Source of the DNA: Acetobacterium woodii | GTDB lineage: Bacteria > Bacillota > Clostridia > Eubacteriales > Eubacteriaceae | NCBI GenBank assembly: GCA_016213825.1 | Contig: JACQZP010000036.1 | Coordinates: 1 to 64,000, forward strand | Direction: 5' to 3' | DNA length: 64,000 nucleotides | Shown here: positions 1 to 7,992 of the stretch, in pieces | Numbering within the stretch: the stretch's first letter is position 1 | How the letters are laid out: the number at the start of each line of letters is the position of its first letter | The notes under the pieces: model-generated | What the model was told of the DNA's origin: nothing | Databases searched by the model: none | Seen by the model: only the letters and a program-made list of their open reading frames with translations | Program-made: the position numbers and the translations under genes

Positions 1-19
1 ATATTAACTAGTTAATCTA

Positions 20-137
20 GTTCCGTAATGATGGCGGAAGGGCCACACCTGTTCCCATACCGAACACAGAAGTAAAGTCTTCCAGCGCCGAAAGTACTTG
101 GTGGGTAACTGCCTGGGAGGATAGGACATTGCGGGAC
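20..137 (+). rRNA. rrf: 5S ribosomal RNA
   Basis: The about 118-nt segment has the 5S hallmarks. The 5' end GTTCCGTAATG pairs with the 3' end CATTGCGGGAC to close helix I. The internal CCATACCGAACAC and GGTGGGTAACTGCCTGGGAG stretches are the conserved loop B/C and loop D/E regions. A T-rich run follows at once. No 16S, 23S or tRNA precedes it in the window, so it is probably the last gene of an rRNA operon that lies upstream of the window. Confidence 0.95.
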
Positions 138-443
138 TTTTTTTAATGAAGCCGTGCAAAAAAATAGATTGATAATGATTGCTCCAAGTGAGCTTGAAAT
201 CAATTATTATCAATCTATTTTTTATGGGGCGAAGCCCCAAACGCAGGCGCAGTGAAACGGAGACGGAGTTGCACGTCTTCATTAGACGGCAGTAATGTTA
301 AGCGCAACGCAGAGTGCAGCATGAGTGAGTAAGAAGCCGTAAATCTAATAGCAACGCAATGGTTAAATTGGAAACGTACATTCTCCTGAATGATTAACGA
401 ACAACACATGATTGTTTATAATTATTTTAAAGGAGAATTTTTT
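138..443. other. gene-free stretch after 5S rRNA with a long AT-rich hairpin
   Basis: No convincing gene is present. A long inverted repeat spans about 158-224: AAATAGATTGATAAT pairs with ATTATCAATCTATTT. It is flanked by A and T runs on either side, so it could terminate transcription in both directions. A small GGGGC-GAA-GCCCC hairpin follows at 226-238. The rest (240-360) is rich in GCRG/ACGGAG-like steps; its open frames look like chance. Confidence 0.5.
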
Positions 444-938
444 ATGCCCAAAACAAAGTTTCAAGCAGTGATTTTCACGCTAATGATGGTAATGGTGATG
501 GTTTATCCGATGATTTGTTTCAATATTTCATTGGAAATTGGGAAAATGACGAATCAAATATTTCTAATGGCGTTTCGTGAGCTGGTGGTTATGGCTCCGA
601 TAGCGTTTTTAATTGAAATGTTTGTTGTTGAAAAATTAGCACAAAAGCTTGCGTTTCGAATCGTGAAGCCTGATGATCGTCCAATCTTCATTATTTTGGC
701 TATTTCTACGATGATTGTTTGTCTAATGTGCCCAATTATGAGTTTTATTGCAACATTTATGTATAAAGATGCTGGTGTCGAATTTTTGGCAGTTTGGCTT
801 CAAACTACAACAATCAATTTCTTTATGGCATTATTTTTGCAAATATTCGTTGCCGGACCATTAGTGAGAAATATTTTTAGAATACTCTTTAAAAAGTCAC
901 TGATCAACAATAATAAGCAGGCTATAGTTAACCAATAA
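444..938 (+). CDS. DUF2798-family integral membrane protein
   Basis: A 164-residue membrane protein. The start is taken at ATG 444, which has AAAGGAG about 8 nt upstream; an upstream in-frame ATG at 390 has no ribosome-binding site. At least four hydrophobic segments are visible (roughly residues 8-28, 42-62, 80-105 and 115-140), arranged as two similar halves. The repeated pattern of FR-E-VVMAPIAF and TTTINFFMALFLQIFVAGPL is typical of the small DUF2798 family. Its role is unknown. It stands alone between the 5S rRNA and a bidirectional terminator, so context gives no functional hint. Confidence 0.75.
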   Translation: MPKTKFQAVIFTLMMVMVMVYPMICFNISLEIGKMTNQIFLMAFRELVVMAPIAFLIEMFVVEKLAQKLAFRIVKPDDRPIFIILAISTMIVCLMCPIMSFIATFMYKDAGVEFLAVWLQTTTINFFMALFLQIFVAGPLVRNIFRILFKKSLINNNKQAIVNQ

Positions 939-980
939 GACTGTTAAATACAGAATACATCAAAGATATCAATACAATAA

Positions 981-1029
981 AAAAAGAGAATGCTAAGGAT
1001 AGTTCATATCCTTAAACATTCTCTTTTTT
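981..1029. terminator. bidirectional intrinsic terminator
   Basis: AGAGAATG and AAGGATA pair with TATCCTT and CATTCTCT. An A run precedes the stem and seven T residues follow it. It serves the convergent DUF2798 and queT genes. Confidence 0.85.
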
Positions 1030-1058
1030 TAGCGTTTATTCTTATCTATCGTTTATTC

Positions 1059-1556
1059 TTAACGGCTCTGATGAAAAAGAAATCGTCGCTTATCCAGGGC
1101 AAAGTAAAGAACTGAACCCAGCACAACACAGGAAATCACTTCACCGATACCTACCGTCGCCATCATGACTGGGATTGGTAAGGGAATACCGTAACTGAAT
1201 TTTAAAATAAACGGTACCACAATCATATTGGCAATGACTGGCGGAAGGGCAACAACCATAGGGTATTTGCTGTTTCGTAGTTGATAACTGATGATCGCTG
1301 CAACGAGGGTTGCCAGACTGCCAAAGATAATGTCAATCACCGTACAGCCGGTTAACAGATTACTTAGCAGACAGCCGAGAAAAAGACCGGGAATAGCTGC
1401 CGGTGTAAAGGCCGGCAGGATAACAAGCATCTCAGAGAGCCGAATTTGAATTTCACCGCTGGCCAAACCCAATGAGCTGGACACAAAGGTCAAAACCACA
1501 TATAGAGCGGCAATGACCGCTGCCTGGGTCACAAAAAGAACACTGATTTTTTGCAT
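1059..1556 (-). CDS. queT: QueT-family queuosine-precursor (preQ1-type) transporter
   Basis: A 165-residue protein with five or six hydrophobic segments that matches the QueT family. Visible family features are the N-terminal ITQAAVIAALYVVLT-like helix, the IQIRLSEML motif near residue 37 and the GCTVIDIIFGSLATL segment near residue 70. QueT proteins are predicted substrate-binding components of ECF-type uptake systems for queuine precursors. No energising ECF module is nearby, so it probably shares a module encoded elsewhere. ATG 1556 has AAGGAG 8 nt upstream, and that Shine-Dalgarno lies inside a likely preQ1 riboswitch. Confidence 0.85.
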   Translation of the reverse strand: MQKISVLFVTQAAVIAALYVVLTFVSSSLGLASGEIQIRLSEMLVILPAFTPAAIPGLFLGCLLSNLLTGCTVIDIIFGSLATLVAAIISYQLRNSKYPMVVALPPVIANMIVVPFILKFSYGIPLPIPVMMATVGIGEVISCVVLGSVLYFALDKRRFLFHQSR

Positions 1557-1564
1557 AAAAAAAA

Positions 1565-1609
1565 CTCCTTTAGTTTTGTTTTACGTGTGGAAGGTCACGA
1601 ACACACGAA
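1565..1609 (-). promoter_or_regulatory. candidate preQ1-I riboswitch ahead of queT
   Basis: On the minus strand a GTGTG...CACAC stem holds a loop with UUCGUGACCUUC. An A-rich tail (AAAACAAAACUAA) runs into AAGGAG. This order of short stem, C-rich loop and A-rich tail overlapping the Shine-Dalgarno is that of translational preQ1-I switches. The call rests on architecture and on the downstream transporter; a covariance-model hit was not computed. Confidence 0.6.
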
Positions 1610-1760
1610 GAAAATTACCGAATCTGAAACGTATCAGTTTGGTTACTCTCACTATAACGGATCTATGAAAAAAATGCAAGGAAAAAAGAACAGTTGTTGT
1701 ATAGAAAAAGAAATCCTTAAAAAAGGGCCTCAGTAATTTGAGCGCCCCGAAAACAAAATC

Positions 1761-2153
1761 CTATAAAATAACCTGATGGCTCTCCCCTGTCATGGAAGAA
1801 AAATCAGCAACAGCGTTTTCAATAGCAATAATTTCAAATAATTCATCACCTACTGCATACATTTTGGTTAGCATTGGCACTAATTCTAAAGCTTTTGCTT
1901 GAGCTTCGGGTGTTGTACAAACGACAGCATTGCCACTTACACGCACCCAATTTGGGCCTTTTGAAGCACAAATTTCAATGGCAGGATTTGCTTTTAATTG
2001 GGTGAAGGTCGGCTTTTTGTTACTAGTACAGATGCAGAGTTTTCCATCATAGTCCATGACAAATCCAAATGGACGAACCTTTGGCTTGTCACCATTCACT
2101 GTACTTAAAAAGAAAACACCACAGTCATTTAGAAATTCAATTACTTCGTTCAT
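1761..2153 (-). CDS. pyridoxamine 5'-phosphate oxidase-like FMN-binding split-barrel protein
   Basis: A 130-residue single-domain protein. The N-terminal FFLSTVNGDKPKVRPFGF strand-turn-strand and the KLCICTSNKKPTFTQLKANP segment are the usual flavin-binding face of the PPOX-like split barrel. The substrate is unknown; many relatives bind FMN or F420 and act on stress-related molecules. The gene is divergent from an HxlR regulator with 126 nt between starts, the common arrangement in which the regulator controls its neighbour. The start has GGAGG 6 nt upstream. Confidence 0.8.
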   Translation of the reverse strand: MNEVIEFLNDCGVFFLSTVNGDKPKVRPFGFVMDYDGKLCICTSNKKPTFTQLKANPAIEICASKGPNWVRVSGNAVVCTTPEAQAKALELVPMLTKMYAVGDELFEIIAIENAVADFSSMTGESHQVIL

Positions 2154-2279
2154 CTTTACCTCCTGATAAACATTGATTTATTTTGTTTAATTTAGTATGA
2201 TTATAACAATGCCAGAATAAAAAACAAGTAGGCAGAAAATTATGACTTAGAAACAAATTTCTGAGTATTGGAGAAAATG

Positions 2280-2678
2280 ATGAAAAACAGCCATTGCATT
2301 AACGGCGAAATATGCCCAATCAATGCGGTTAAACAAGGCACAAACATTCATAACCCAGGGACTGAATGTATTATTACGCAGGCACTCAAGATGATTGATG
2401 GAAAATGGAAACTTCCGATTATTTGCACCTTGGGCCAGCAGGTCGTGCGGTTCAACGAACTCAAAAGAGAAATCCCTGGAATCACCAGCATGATGCTGAC
2501 AAGCTCGTTAAAGGAATTGGAAGAATGTGGAATTATTAATCGCGAATCATACAATGAAGTGCCACCGAAGGTGGAATACTCACTCACTGATGCCGGATTG
2601 AGCTTGGTTCCGATTTTGTTTGACCTGGGTTATTGGGGAAGTAAATTAAATACGACGAAGGACATGGTAAATGGATAA
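2280..2678 (+). CDS. HxlR-family winged-helix transcriptional regulator
   Basis: A 132-residue regulator. Residues of the HxlR core are clear: [22 protein letters not shown], then [25 protein letters not shown] and the wing [11 protein letters not shown]. Several N-terminal cysteines ([14 protein letters not shown]) are present, as in thiol- or quinone-sensing members. GGAG at 2270 lies 6 nt before ATG 2280 and only 3 nt before ATG 2277, so 2280 is preferred. The stop overlaps the next gene by 8 nt, which implies translational coupling to the cysteine-synthase-like enzyme. Confidence 0.85.
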   Translation: MKNSHCINGEICPINAVKQGTNIHNPGTECIITQALKMIDGKWKLPIICTLGQQVVRFNELKREIPGITSMMLTSSLKELEECGIINRESYNEVPPKVEYSLTDAGLSLVPILFDLGYWGSKLNTTKDMVNG

Positions 2679-3678
2679 CACAGAAAAATTTATAGCTTTA
2701 GAAAAACTTATTGGAAATACCCCGTTATTAAAAATCAATTTTTTATATCAGGGAAAACCAAGAAGTATTTACGCCAAAGCTGAACACTATAACCTCACCG
2801 GCAGTATTAAAGACCGGATGGCGTTACATATTCTAAAAAAAGCCTATGAAAATGGTGAGATTTCTAAAGGAGAAACCATTGTTGAGGCGACCAGCGGAAA
2901 CACCGGGATATCATTTACGGCTATTGGTAGATACTTGGGCCACCCGGTTGTCATTTATATGCCAGATTGGATGAGTGCTGAACGAAAAAACCTAATCCGA
3001 AGCTATGGCGGTGAAGTTCGACTGGTTTCAAAAGAAGAAGGAGGCTTTTTAGGAAGTATTGCCCAATGTGGTGCCCTGGCCGCCAAAGAGAAAGCTTTTC
3101 TACCCTGTCAATTTTCAAATGTAGAAAATAGCCAGGCCCAATATGAGAGTACTGCCCCGGAAATAGAGACTCAGTTAGCGGCATTTCAGGTACAGCCAGT
3201 GGCGGTGGTGGCGGGCGTCGGTACTGGTGGAACAATCATGGGATTAGGGCGATATTTTAAAGAAAAAAATCCAAATTTCAAAGCATACCCATTAGAACCG
3301 ATCAGTTCACCGATTTTGTCAAGTGGCTATAAGGTTGGCAAACATCGGATACAGGGGATTTCAGATGAATTTGTTCCTGACTTGATAAAAATGGATCAAT
3401 TGGATGATATCATTACGGTGGATGATGGAGATGCCATTATCATGGCTCAAAAGCTTTCCCAGGAACTGGGCTTGGGCGTTGGGATTTCATCTGGGGCAAA
3501 CTTTTTAGGGGCGATTATCGCTCAGGATTTACTGGAAGATCCCCAGGCGGTGGTGGTCACTGTTTTTGCCGATGATAATAAAAAATATTTGAGCACGGAC
3601 TATGTTAAGGAAGAACTGGTAAAATCAGATTTCTTATCAACAGATGTTAAACTTCTCAATTTTGAAGTAAGCAAATAG
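2671..3678 (+). CDS. PLP-dependent cysteine synthase family protein
   Basis: A 335-residue fold-type II PLP enzyme. The Schiff-base lysine is K47 in GSIKDRM, the substrate loop is TSGNTG (74-79) and the phosphate-cradle GVGTGGT is at 182-188. These fit O-acetylserine sulfhydrylase or cystathionine beta-synthase-type enzymes, which make cysteine or related thiol amino acids. The segment [11 protein letters not shown] near the end matches the C-terminus of this family. Because it is translationally coupled to an HxlR regulator and stands apart from serine acetyltransferase, a specialised sulfur or detoxification role is possible. Confidence 0.85.
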   Translation: MDNTEKFIALEKLIGNTPLLKINFLYQGKPRSIYAKAEHYNLTGSIKDRMALHILKKAYENGEISKGETIVEATSGNTGISFTAIGRYLGHPVVIYMPDWMSAERKNLIRSYGGEVRLVSKEEGGFLGSIAQCGALAAKEKAFLPCQFSNVENSQAQYESTAPEIETQLAAFQVQPVAVVAGVGTGGTIMGLGRYFKEKNPNFKAYPLEPISSPILSSGYKVGKHRIQGISDEFVPDLIKMDQLDDIITVDDGDAIIMAQKLSQELGLGVGISSGANFLGAIIAQDLLEDPQAVVVTVFADDNKKYLSTDYVKEELVKSDFLSTDVKLLNFEVSK

Positions 3679-3727
3679 GATGTTTTAAGAATATCAAAAA
3701 ATAGAAAAAAGAAAGTGAGGACAAAAA

Positions 3728-4204
3728 ATGGAAACTGAATATCTGGATGTTACAATTGAGAAAATCAAGAAGATTGCGTTAATTGCTCACGACGGAAAAA
3801 AAGCAGAGCTATTAGACTGGGCCTTCCGGAATAAAGAAATCCTGCAAAGTCATTTTTTGTGTGGCACCGGAACAACCGGAAGTTTGATCCAAGAGCGAAC
3901 CGGCCTGCCGGTACAGATTTTTAAAAGCGGTCCATTAGGTGGTGATCAGCAGATCGGCGCCCGGATTGTGGATGGAAAAATTGACATGTTGATCTTTATC
4001 TGGGATCCTCTTGAAGCCCAGCCTCACGACCCGGATATTAAGGCCTTGCTGAGGATTGCCACGGTTTATGATATCCCCGTCGCCAACAACCTGGCAACCG
4101 CAGATTTTATCATTCATTCCCGTTTTATGAATGAAGAATATGTCCATCCCATTGAAGATTATGCCAAACAAATGAAAAGCAGACTGGAAAATATTTTAAA
4201 ATAG
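3728..4204 (+). CDS. mgsA: methylglyoxal synthase
   Basis: A 158-residue enzyme that converts dihydroxyacetone phosphate to methylglyoxal and phosphate, a bypass relieving triose-phosphate build-up. Signature segments are LIAHDGKKAELLDW (18-31), the phosphate-binding GTGTTG (46-51) and SGPLGGDQQIGA (67-78). The acidic residues D73, D93 and D101 align with the catalytic set known for E. coli MgsA. Length is normal for the family. The start has AAAGTGAGG upstream. It heads a run with the TSCPD and YwbE genes. Confidence 0.95.
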   Translation: METEYLDVTIEKIKKIALIAHDGKKAELLDWAFRNKEILQSHFLCGTGTTGSLIQERTGLPVQIFKSGPLGGDQQIGARIVDGKIDMLIFIWDPLEAQPHDPDIKALLRIATVYDIPVANNLATADFIIHSRFMNEEYVHPIEDYAKQMKSRLENILK

Positions 4205-4216
4205 AAAGAGGAAAAA

Positions 4217-4471
4217 ATGACAGTAAATTATAAGCCCCGGGGTGTTTGTATTCGTAATATACAATTTGATCTAACTGATGATGTGGTCAGTAATCTGGTC
4301 TTTGAAGGCGGTTGTGACGGGAACTTAAAAGCACTGGTTAAGCTGCTTGATGGAAAATCGGCAGATGAAATCATCGCAATGTTCAAAGGTCAGACCTGTG
4401 GAAAAAAACCGACATCCTGCATGGATCAGCTGGCTATTGCACTGGAACAAGCCCTAAAGGAAAAAGAATGA
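4217..4471 (+). CDS. TSCPD-domain small protein (TIGR03905 type)
   Basis: An 84-residue protein. The GGCDGNLKALVKLLDG segment and the C-terminal CGKKPTSCMDQLAIALEQAL helix are characteristic of the stand-alone TSCPD domain. That domain also occurs at the C-terminus of ribonucleotide reductases and is thought to bind metal through its cysteines. Function of the stand-alone form is not known. It starts 12 nt after mgsA and its stop overlaps the ywbE start by 4 nt, so the three genes probably form one transcript. Confidence 0.85.
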   Translation: MTVNYKPRGVCIRNIQFDLTDDVVSNLVFEGGCDGNLKALVKLLDGKSADEIIAMFKGQTCGKKPTSCMDQLAIALEQALKEKE

Positions 4472-4668
4472 ACGGGCAAAAACGAAGCGACGTCAAGGTT
4501 GGCGCTTTAGTCGATGTTGTCCTGAAAGCCGATCAGCGGTCTGGCAAACTGACTCAGGGACGGGTGGCTAAATTACTCACAAAAAGTCCGAACCATCCCC
4601 ACGGGATTAAAGTCATGCTGGCTGATGGCCAGGTGGGACGGGTTGCCAAGATATACGAAGAAAAATAA
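4468..4668 (+). CDS. ywbE: YwbE family protein
   Basis: A 66-residue protein matching the conserved YwbE family: RSDVKVGALVDVVLKADQ near the start and LTKSPNHPHGIKVML in the middle. The fold is expected to be a small KOW/SH3-like barrel. Its function is unknown. The ATG overlaps the stop of the upstream TSCPD gene (ATGA), and a strong terminator follows within 3 nt. Confidence 0.9.
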   Translation: MNGQKRSDVKVGALVDVVLKADQRSGKLTQGRVAKLLTKSPNHPHGIKVMLADGQVGRVAKIYEEK

Positions 4669-4670
4669 AA

Positions 4671-4712
4671 AAGACGTGCCTTTGAAACGTAAAGGGCACG
4701 TCTTTTCTTTTT
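4671..4712. terminator. intrinsic terminator after ywbE
   Basis: AAGACGTGCC-TTT pairs with AAAGGGCACGTCTT. T-rich sequence follows on the plus strand and A-rich sequence precedes it. It also overlaps the end of the convergent gene at 4711, so it can work in both directions. Confidence 0.85.
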
Positions 4713-5256
4713 AAACGTTAGGGTTGGGTTGGACAGGGACCAATTTTTCACCAAAATTTTTCACAAAATCATCAAAGTAATCAGGGCCTAAAAGTAGGGT
4801 GCGATTGTTGGTATGAACCAGTAGAGCAGTATTACCATTAAGAAAAACGGCGGCCTCGGTGCCATTAGTCAACTGAAATAGGCCCTCCCGGTAGTCACGA
4901 ATTTTTGTACCGACAACTTTGGCTTGAATAGCATACTCGGACTGATCAAGATTGATGATCTCCGCCGATAGGATATCCGACTTGGAGTAAGTCTCAAAGG
5001 TAAATCCGGTAGGCAGACGCAGTGAAAGTTCGGTATCTTTGACGGTTATGCCGGCAATCAAAGGAGCCACGATAAAGAGTCCCAGGACGAGAATAAGCAC
5101 AAGTCCTCCATAAAACATTTCTTTAATCGCTTTTCTTCGCAGATCTTCATAATTTTTGTAGGTATAAACGGCCTTCGCGAGAAGAATCCCGACAACCAGC
5201 AAAATTGGAAAAAAAAGTGGGTTAATCCAATTTAAAATAGAGATTGAATAATTCAT
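4711..5256 (-). CDS. membrane-anchored protein with PH-like beta domain
   Basis: A 181-residue protein. Two N-terminal transmembrane helices lie at about 11-31 and 48-70. About 110 residues of predicted extracellular beta structure follow (LSLRLPTGFTFETYSKSDI... AVFLNGNTALLVHTNNRTLLLGPD). The arrangement of two helices plus a bacterial PH-like module resembles the bPH_5/DUF3093-type proteins. The function is not known. It is the last of three membrane-protein genes on this strand, 65 nt after its neighbour. No strong Shine-Dalgarno precedes the ATG. Confidence 0.6.
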   Translation of the reverse strand: MNYSISILNWINPLFFPILLVVGILLAKAVYTYKNYEDLRRKAIKEMFYGGLVLILVLGLFIVAPLIAGITVKDTELSLRLPTGFTFETYSKSDILSAEIINLDQSEYAIQAKVVGTKIRDYREGLFQLTNGTEAAVFLNGNTALLVHTNNRTLLLGPDYFDDFVKNFGEKLVPVQPNPNV

Positions 5257-5321
5257 TGTTCATTAACTACGACTACACATAATTTGTGAAGCCAGTACCT
5301 TCCTCAAATTGATAATTTCGT

Positions 5322-5807
5322 TTAATGTTTTTTTTCAAATGTAGAAAGCTCCACCGATAACTCTGAGGGGACTTTCTTTTTAAGGTTGCTGATTTGAACA
5401 CTGTAAAAATAATAATTGATGTACTCAATAATGGAAAATCCATAAAGGATCAATCCGAAAATATTCATGGTTACAAAAAACTGATCGCCCTGAAAAATAA
5501 CCAGATACAAAAGGTATAGGGGATAAAGTGCAAATAAACCAAGATTAACTTTTTTAAGCACGGAAAAAAGGGGCACCACCCAATCAATGGGGTTATGCGG
5601 GTTGTCTAGCAGTTGATAGCGGTAATACCAGTAGCCGGCACTTTGGAGAATAATAAAAATAAGGACACCCCCTGGAATAAGCAAACGGAGATCCAGAGGC
5701 TGACCGGTGGAATCGGTAAGTAAATACATGAGCACACCGCAGACTAGGGCTGTGACCAGTTCGCTCATGTATAAACGGTTCAGCTCTTTTTTTGTTTTTT
5801 CGGTCAT
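5322..5807 (-). CDS. four-helix hypothetical membrane protein
   Basis: A 161-residue membrane protein I do not recognise. Four hydrophobic helices are visible at about 14-30, 42-60, 87-110 and 113-138, with a lysine-rich C-terminal tail. It begins exactly one base before the stop of the VTT-domain gene upstream, so the two are probably translationally coupled. Context suggests a membrane-associated partner of the TVP38-like protein. Confidence 0.6.
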   Translation of the reverse strand: MTEKTKKELNRLYMSELVTALVCGVLMYLLTDSTGQPLDLRLLIPGGVLIFIILQSAGYWYYRYQLLDNPHNPIDWVVPLFSVLKKVNLGLFALYPLYLLYLVIFQGDQFFVTMNIFGLILYGFSIIEYINYYFYSVQISNLKKKVPSELSVELSTFEKKH

Positions 5808-6440
5808 TTAAAGCTCCTTGTCATTTTCTTTGGGCGGTGGCAGTTCAAGTGTTTTTATTTTACTATGATGGATAAAAGCATCCAAGCGTTTCCGGTTAAA
5901 GTAAAGAACGGCAATCAGAACTGCATAAATGGACACCGCAATAATAAATTGGGTGGGGTTATCGTCCATAATGCCAGCGCCGATCATGGTGTTGATAAAA
6001 ACGCTGGGGGTACGGGCCAGTAACACGATGATGATAAAGGTTTTCAACGGCATGGTGGAAAGACCGGCAATAAAACAAAGCATATCATCGGGAAAAAGCG
6101 GAAACAGAAAAATCAGAAAAAGAACCGTGTTGAGTCGTGATTCTTTAATGTGATCATATTTTTCAATGAGTTCCGAACTAACAAATTTCATGACGAAGGG
6201 TCGTCCAAATCGCTTGGCTAAAATAAAAACGATGATCGATCCAACCACGGTACCAGAGGCACTGATTAAAAAACCACCAAAGGTGCCAAAGAGTGCGCCG
6301 CCAACCAAACCAACGGTTCCCCCGGGTATGGGAGCAACGATAATTTGAAGCAGCTGCAATAAAAAAAACACCAATGGGGTCCATGCGCCAAATTGTAAAA
6401 GAAAGCTCTTCAAGGTGTCCAGTGTTGCGAAAATTTCCAT
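5808..6440 (-). CDS. TVP38/TMEM64 family (VTT-domain) membrane protein
   Basis: A 210-residue polytopic protein of the VTT (DedA-related) family. The re-entrant signature is visible as PIPGGTVGLVGGALFGTFGGFLISASGTVVGSIIVFILAKRFGRPFV (about residues 37-83), followed by FLFPLFPDDMLCFIAGLSTM. Family members are linked to lipid scrambling or undecaprenyl-phosphate recycling and to envelope homeostasis. It is the first gene of a three-gene membrane-protein run. The lysine/proline-rich tail is cytoplasmic. Confidence 0.85.
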   Translation of the reverse strand: MEIFATLDTLKSFLLQFGAWTPLVFFLLQLLQIIVAPIPGGTVGLVGGALFGTFGGFLISASGTVVGSIIVFILAKRFGRPFVMKFVSSELIEKYDHIKESRLNTVLFLIFLFPLFPDDMLCFIAGLSTMPLKTFIIIVLLARTPSVFINTMIGAGIMDDNPTQFIIAVSIYAVLIAVLYFNRKRLDAFIHHSKIKTLELPPPKENDKEL

Positions 6441-6475
6441 TCCTTACCTCGATATCTTTTGACCATTTTAGCATA

Positions 6476-6523
6476 AAAAAGGCAGATCCACAAACCTAAT
6501 TGCTATTTTGCGGATCTGACTAA
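6476..6523 (-). terminator. intrinsic terminator (minus strand)
   Basis: Read on the minus strand, CAGATCCGCAAAA pairs with TTTGTGGATCTG and is followed by CCTTTTTTATG. It ends the transcript coming from the GpsA-like gene and from the structured element at 6571-6723. Confidence 0.7.
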
Positions 6524-6570
6524 AGATAAAATAATTATTTAAAAATCGCTGAGATGAACGGCAGCTGAGA

Positions 6571-6723
6571 ACCATACCGACCAATTATTAATCAGTTGTA
6601 CCCAAAGGGCAGACCCTATGCGCGCAATTCGGACAGTTGCAAACCAGGAAGGATGAAATGCATATGTTTCGGCTGCAACTGTTCGCCTTGAGGCATACAA
6701 CAAGATCTAATAATTGTCGGTAT
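6571..6723. ncRNA. candidate structured RNA / long imperfect inverted repeat
   Basis: Gene-free sequence that folds as one long structure. An outer helix pairs 6574-6590 (ATACCGACCAATTATTA) with TAATAATTGTCGGTAT (about 6708-6723). A short GTTGTA helix follows, then an asymmetric bubble holding an AGGG-CAGA-CCCT hairpin, then an apical helix ACAGTTGCA/TGCAACTGT around 6633-6682. The closing stem, central bubble and apical stem resemble 6S-like RNAs in outline, but I cannot recognise the conserved bases. The strand is undecided; a terminator lies next to it on the minus side. Confidence 0.35.
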
Positions 6724-6759
6724 TCACAGAGTTGCTAAGAATTAAGTTGTAATTGTGGT

Positions 6760-7803
6760 CTAGTATTTTTCTGTCTCAAAAGCCGCCCAGGGAATGTCGA
6801 CAGCGGCGCCGTTGTTGATGATGTCATCCACATGCATCAGCAGCGGGAAATCTTTGAGTTTAACCACGCCTCGTTCGGCTAGCCGCCTGACACAGCGGGC
6901 AGTGCGGGTGGCAATGACGATGGATTCCAGGGTGACTCCTTCCAGTTCGGCCATGGCCCGGTCAAAGGAGAAACCGCGACCCAGCAGAGTGCCGATTTTT
7001 CGGGTGCGGCCCCCAAAAATGGTGACATAGAGGTCGCCGGCGCCATAGATAATATTTTCTTCACCGCCATTGACGATTTCCAGCAGCTGTTTCATTTCCT
7101 TAACGCTTTGTCCAAACAGCGCCGCTTGGGAGTTATAATGTTCCTTACCGCCGCCATCCGGGCCATGAGCCAAACCCACCGCCAGCGAAACCCCCAGGGC
7201 ATAGGCATTCTTCAAAGCCACTGCACATTCAACGCCCAACACGTCGGTGGATAGGCTGATATGGTAATAATCGGTTGAAAACAGTTTTTTAAATCGCTGC
7301 AGAATTTCCATGTCCACACCGCAAAAGGCCACCGCTGAGTGGTCCTTATCGGCTAGTTCGTAACTGGTGCAGGGTCCGCCGATGGCGTTAATGGAGAGCT
7401 TTTTTCCATCCGGCAGTTTACTGATGAAGTAATCCGGGTAGGTAATCATGGAGCCATCCTCTTGATCAATCATTCCCTTGGTGACTAAAAGAACCGGAAC
7501 CGAATCAGGGATCAGGGGCAGAATCTTTTCACAGAACCAGTCGACACCGAAGCTGCTGACTCCGCAAAGAACGGCATTGGTGCCATCCAGGGCGAGCTCC
7601 AAATCTTCAATCTGATAATACTTCATACCAACTTTTGGCAGCTGACGCTTCAAGGTGGGGTGAAATCCGGTTAATTCAGCTGAGTCGATTATATCACGAT
7701 CTAGGTGAGTGCCCACCAGACGCACTTCGTGGCCGTTTTCGGTAGCCGGAAAGGACAGGGCGGAAGCCATTTGTCCGGCCCCCACAAAGGTAATAATACT
7801 CAT
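6760..7803 (-). CDS. GpsA-like NAD(P)-dependent 3-phosphate dehydrogenase
   Basis: A 347-residue Rossmann enzyme of the glycerol-3-phosphate dehydrogenase superfamily. The dinucleotide loop is GAGQMA (8-13), and the central ALKNAYALGVSLAVGLAHG segment holds the family's catalytic lysine. The C-terminal half contains the conserved GAGDLYVTIFGGRTRKIGTLLGRG motif (GxGDLxxT...SRN/RG in GpsA). It is diverged from housekeeping GpsA and sits in a polyol-type locus, so a sugar-phosphate substrate other than glycerol 3-phosphate is likely (inference). AAGGAG is 6 nt before ATG 7803. A palindromic repeat occupies the 5' leader. Confidence 0.75.
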   Translation of the reverse strand: MSIITFVGAGQMASALSFPATENGHEVRLVGTHLDRDIIDSAELTGFHPTLKRQLPKVGMKYYQIEDLELALDGTNAVLCGVSSFGVDWFCEKILPLIPDSVPVLLVTKGMIDQEDGSMITYPDYFISKLPDGKKLSINAIGGPCTSYELADKDHSAVAFCGVDMEILQRFKKLFSTDYYHISLSTDVLGVECAVALKNAYALGVSLAVGLAHGPDGGGKEHYNSQAALFGQSVKEMKQLLEIVNGGEENIIYGAGDLYVTIFGGRTRKIGTLLGRGFSFDRAMAELEGVTLESIVIATRTARCVRRLAERGVVKLKDFPLLMHVDDIINNGAAVDIPWAAFETEKY

Positions 7804-7841
7804 GATAAATCTCCTTTTCTGGTAATATGATAAATAAACAG

Positions 7842-7956
7842 CGATGAGCTTTGTTGTTGGTTTTCATCAAACAATTTTTACACTGTACGACGTACAGTCT
7901 ATCGACTGTTCGTCTACACGTTACAAAATTCTTTATGAAAACAAACACCAAAGCAA
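7842..7956 (+). repeat. 115-nt palindromic repeat, copy 1
   Basis: Copy 1 of a 115-nt element; copy 2 is at 11736-11850. By eye the two differ at about 19 positions with no gaps. The outer arms GCTTTGTTGTTGG.. and ..CACCAAAGC pair over 20 nt (18 pairs). Internal hairpins CTGTAC-GAC-GTACAG and GTC-TATC-GAC are present. It lies 39 nt upstream of the GpsA-like start, between that gene and rpiR. Confidence 0.8.
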
Positions 7957-7992
7957 ATTACTTATATCAGTTTGAAAACCAGAGTTGCAAGC

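Noticed and set aside
4-409. Three minus-strand frames over 5S rRNA and downstream
   Set aside because: They overlap the rRNA, lack ribosome-binding sites, and have low-complexity residues.
2951-3235. 94-residue minus-strand frame inside the cysteine-synthase-like gene
   Set aside because: Antisense shadow with a proline run and no ribosome-binding site.
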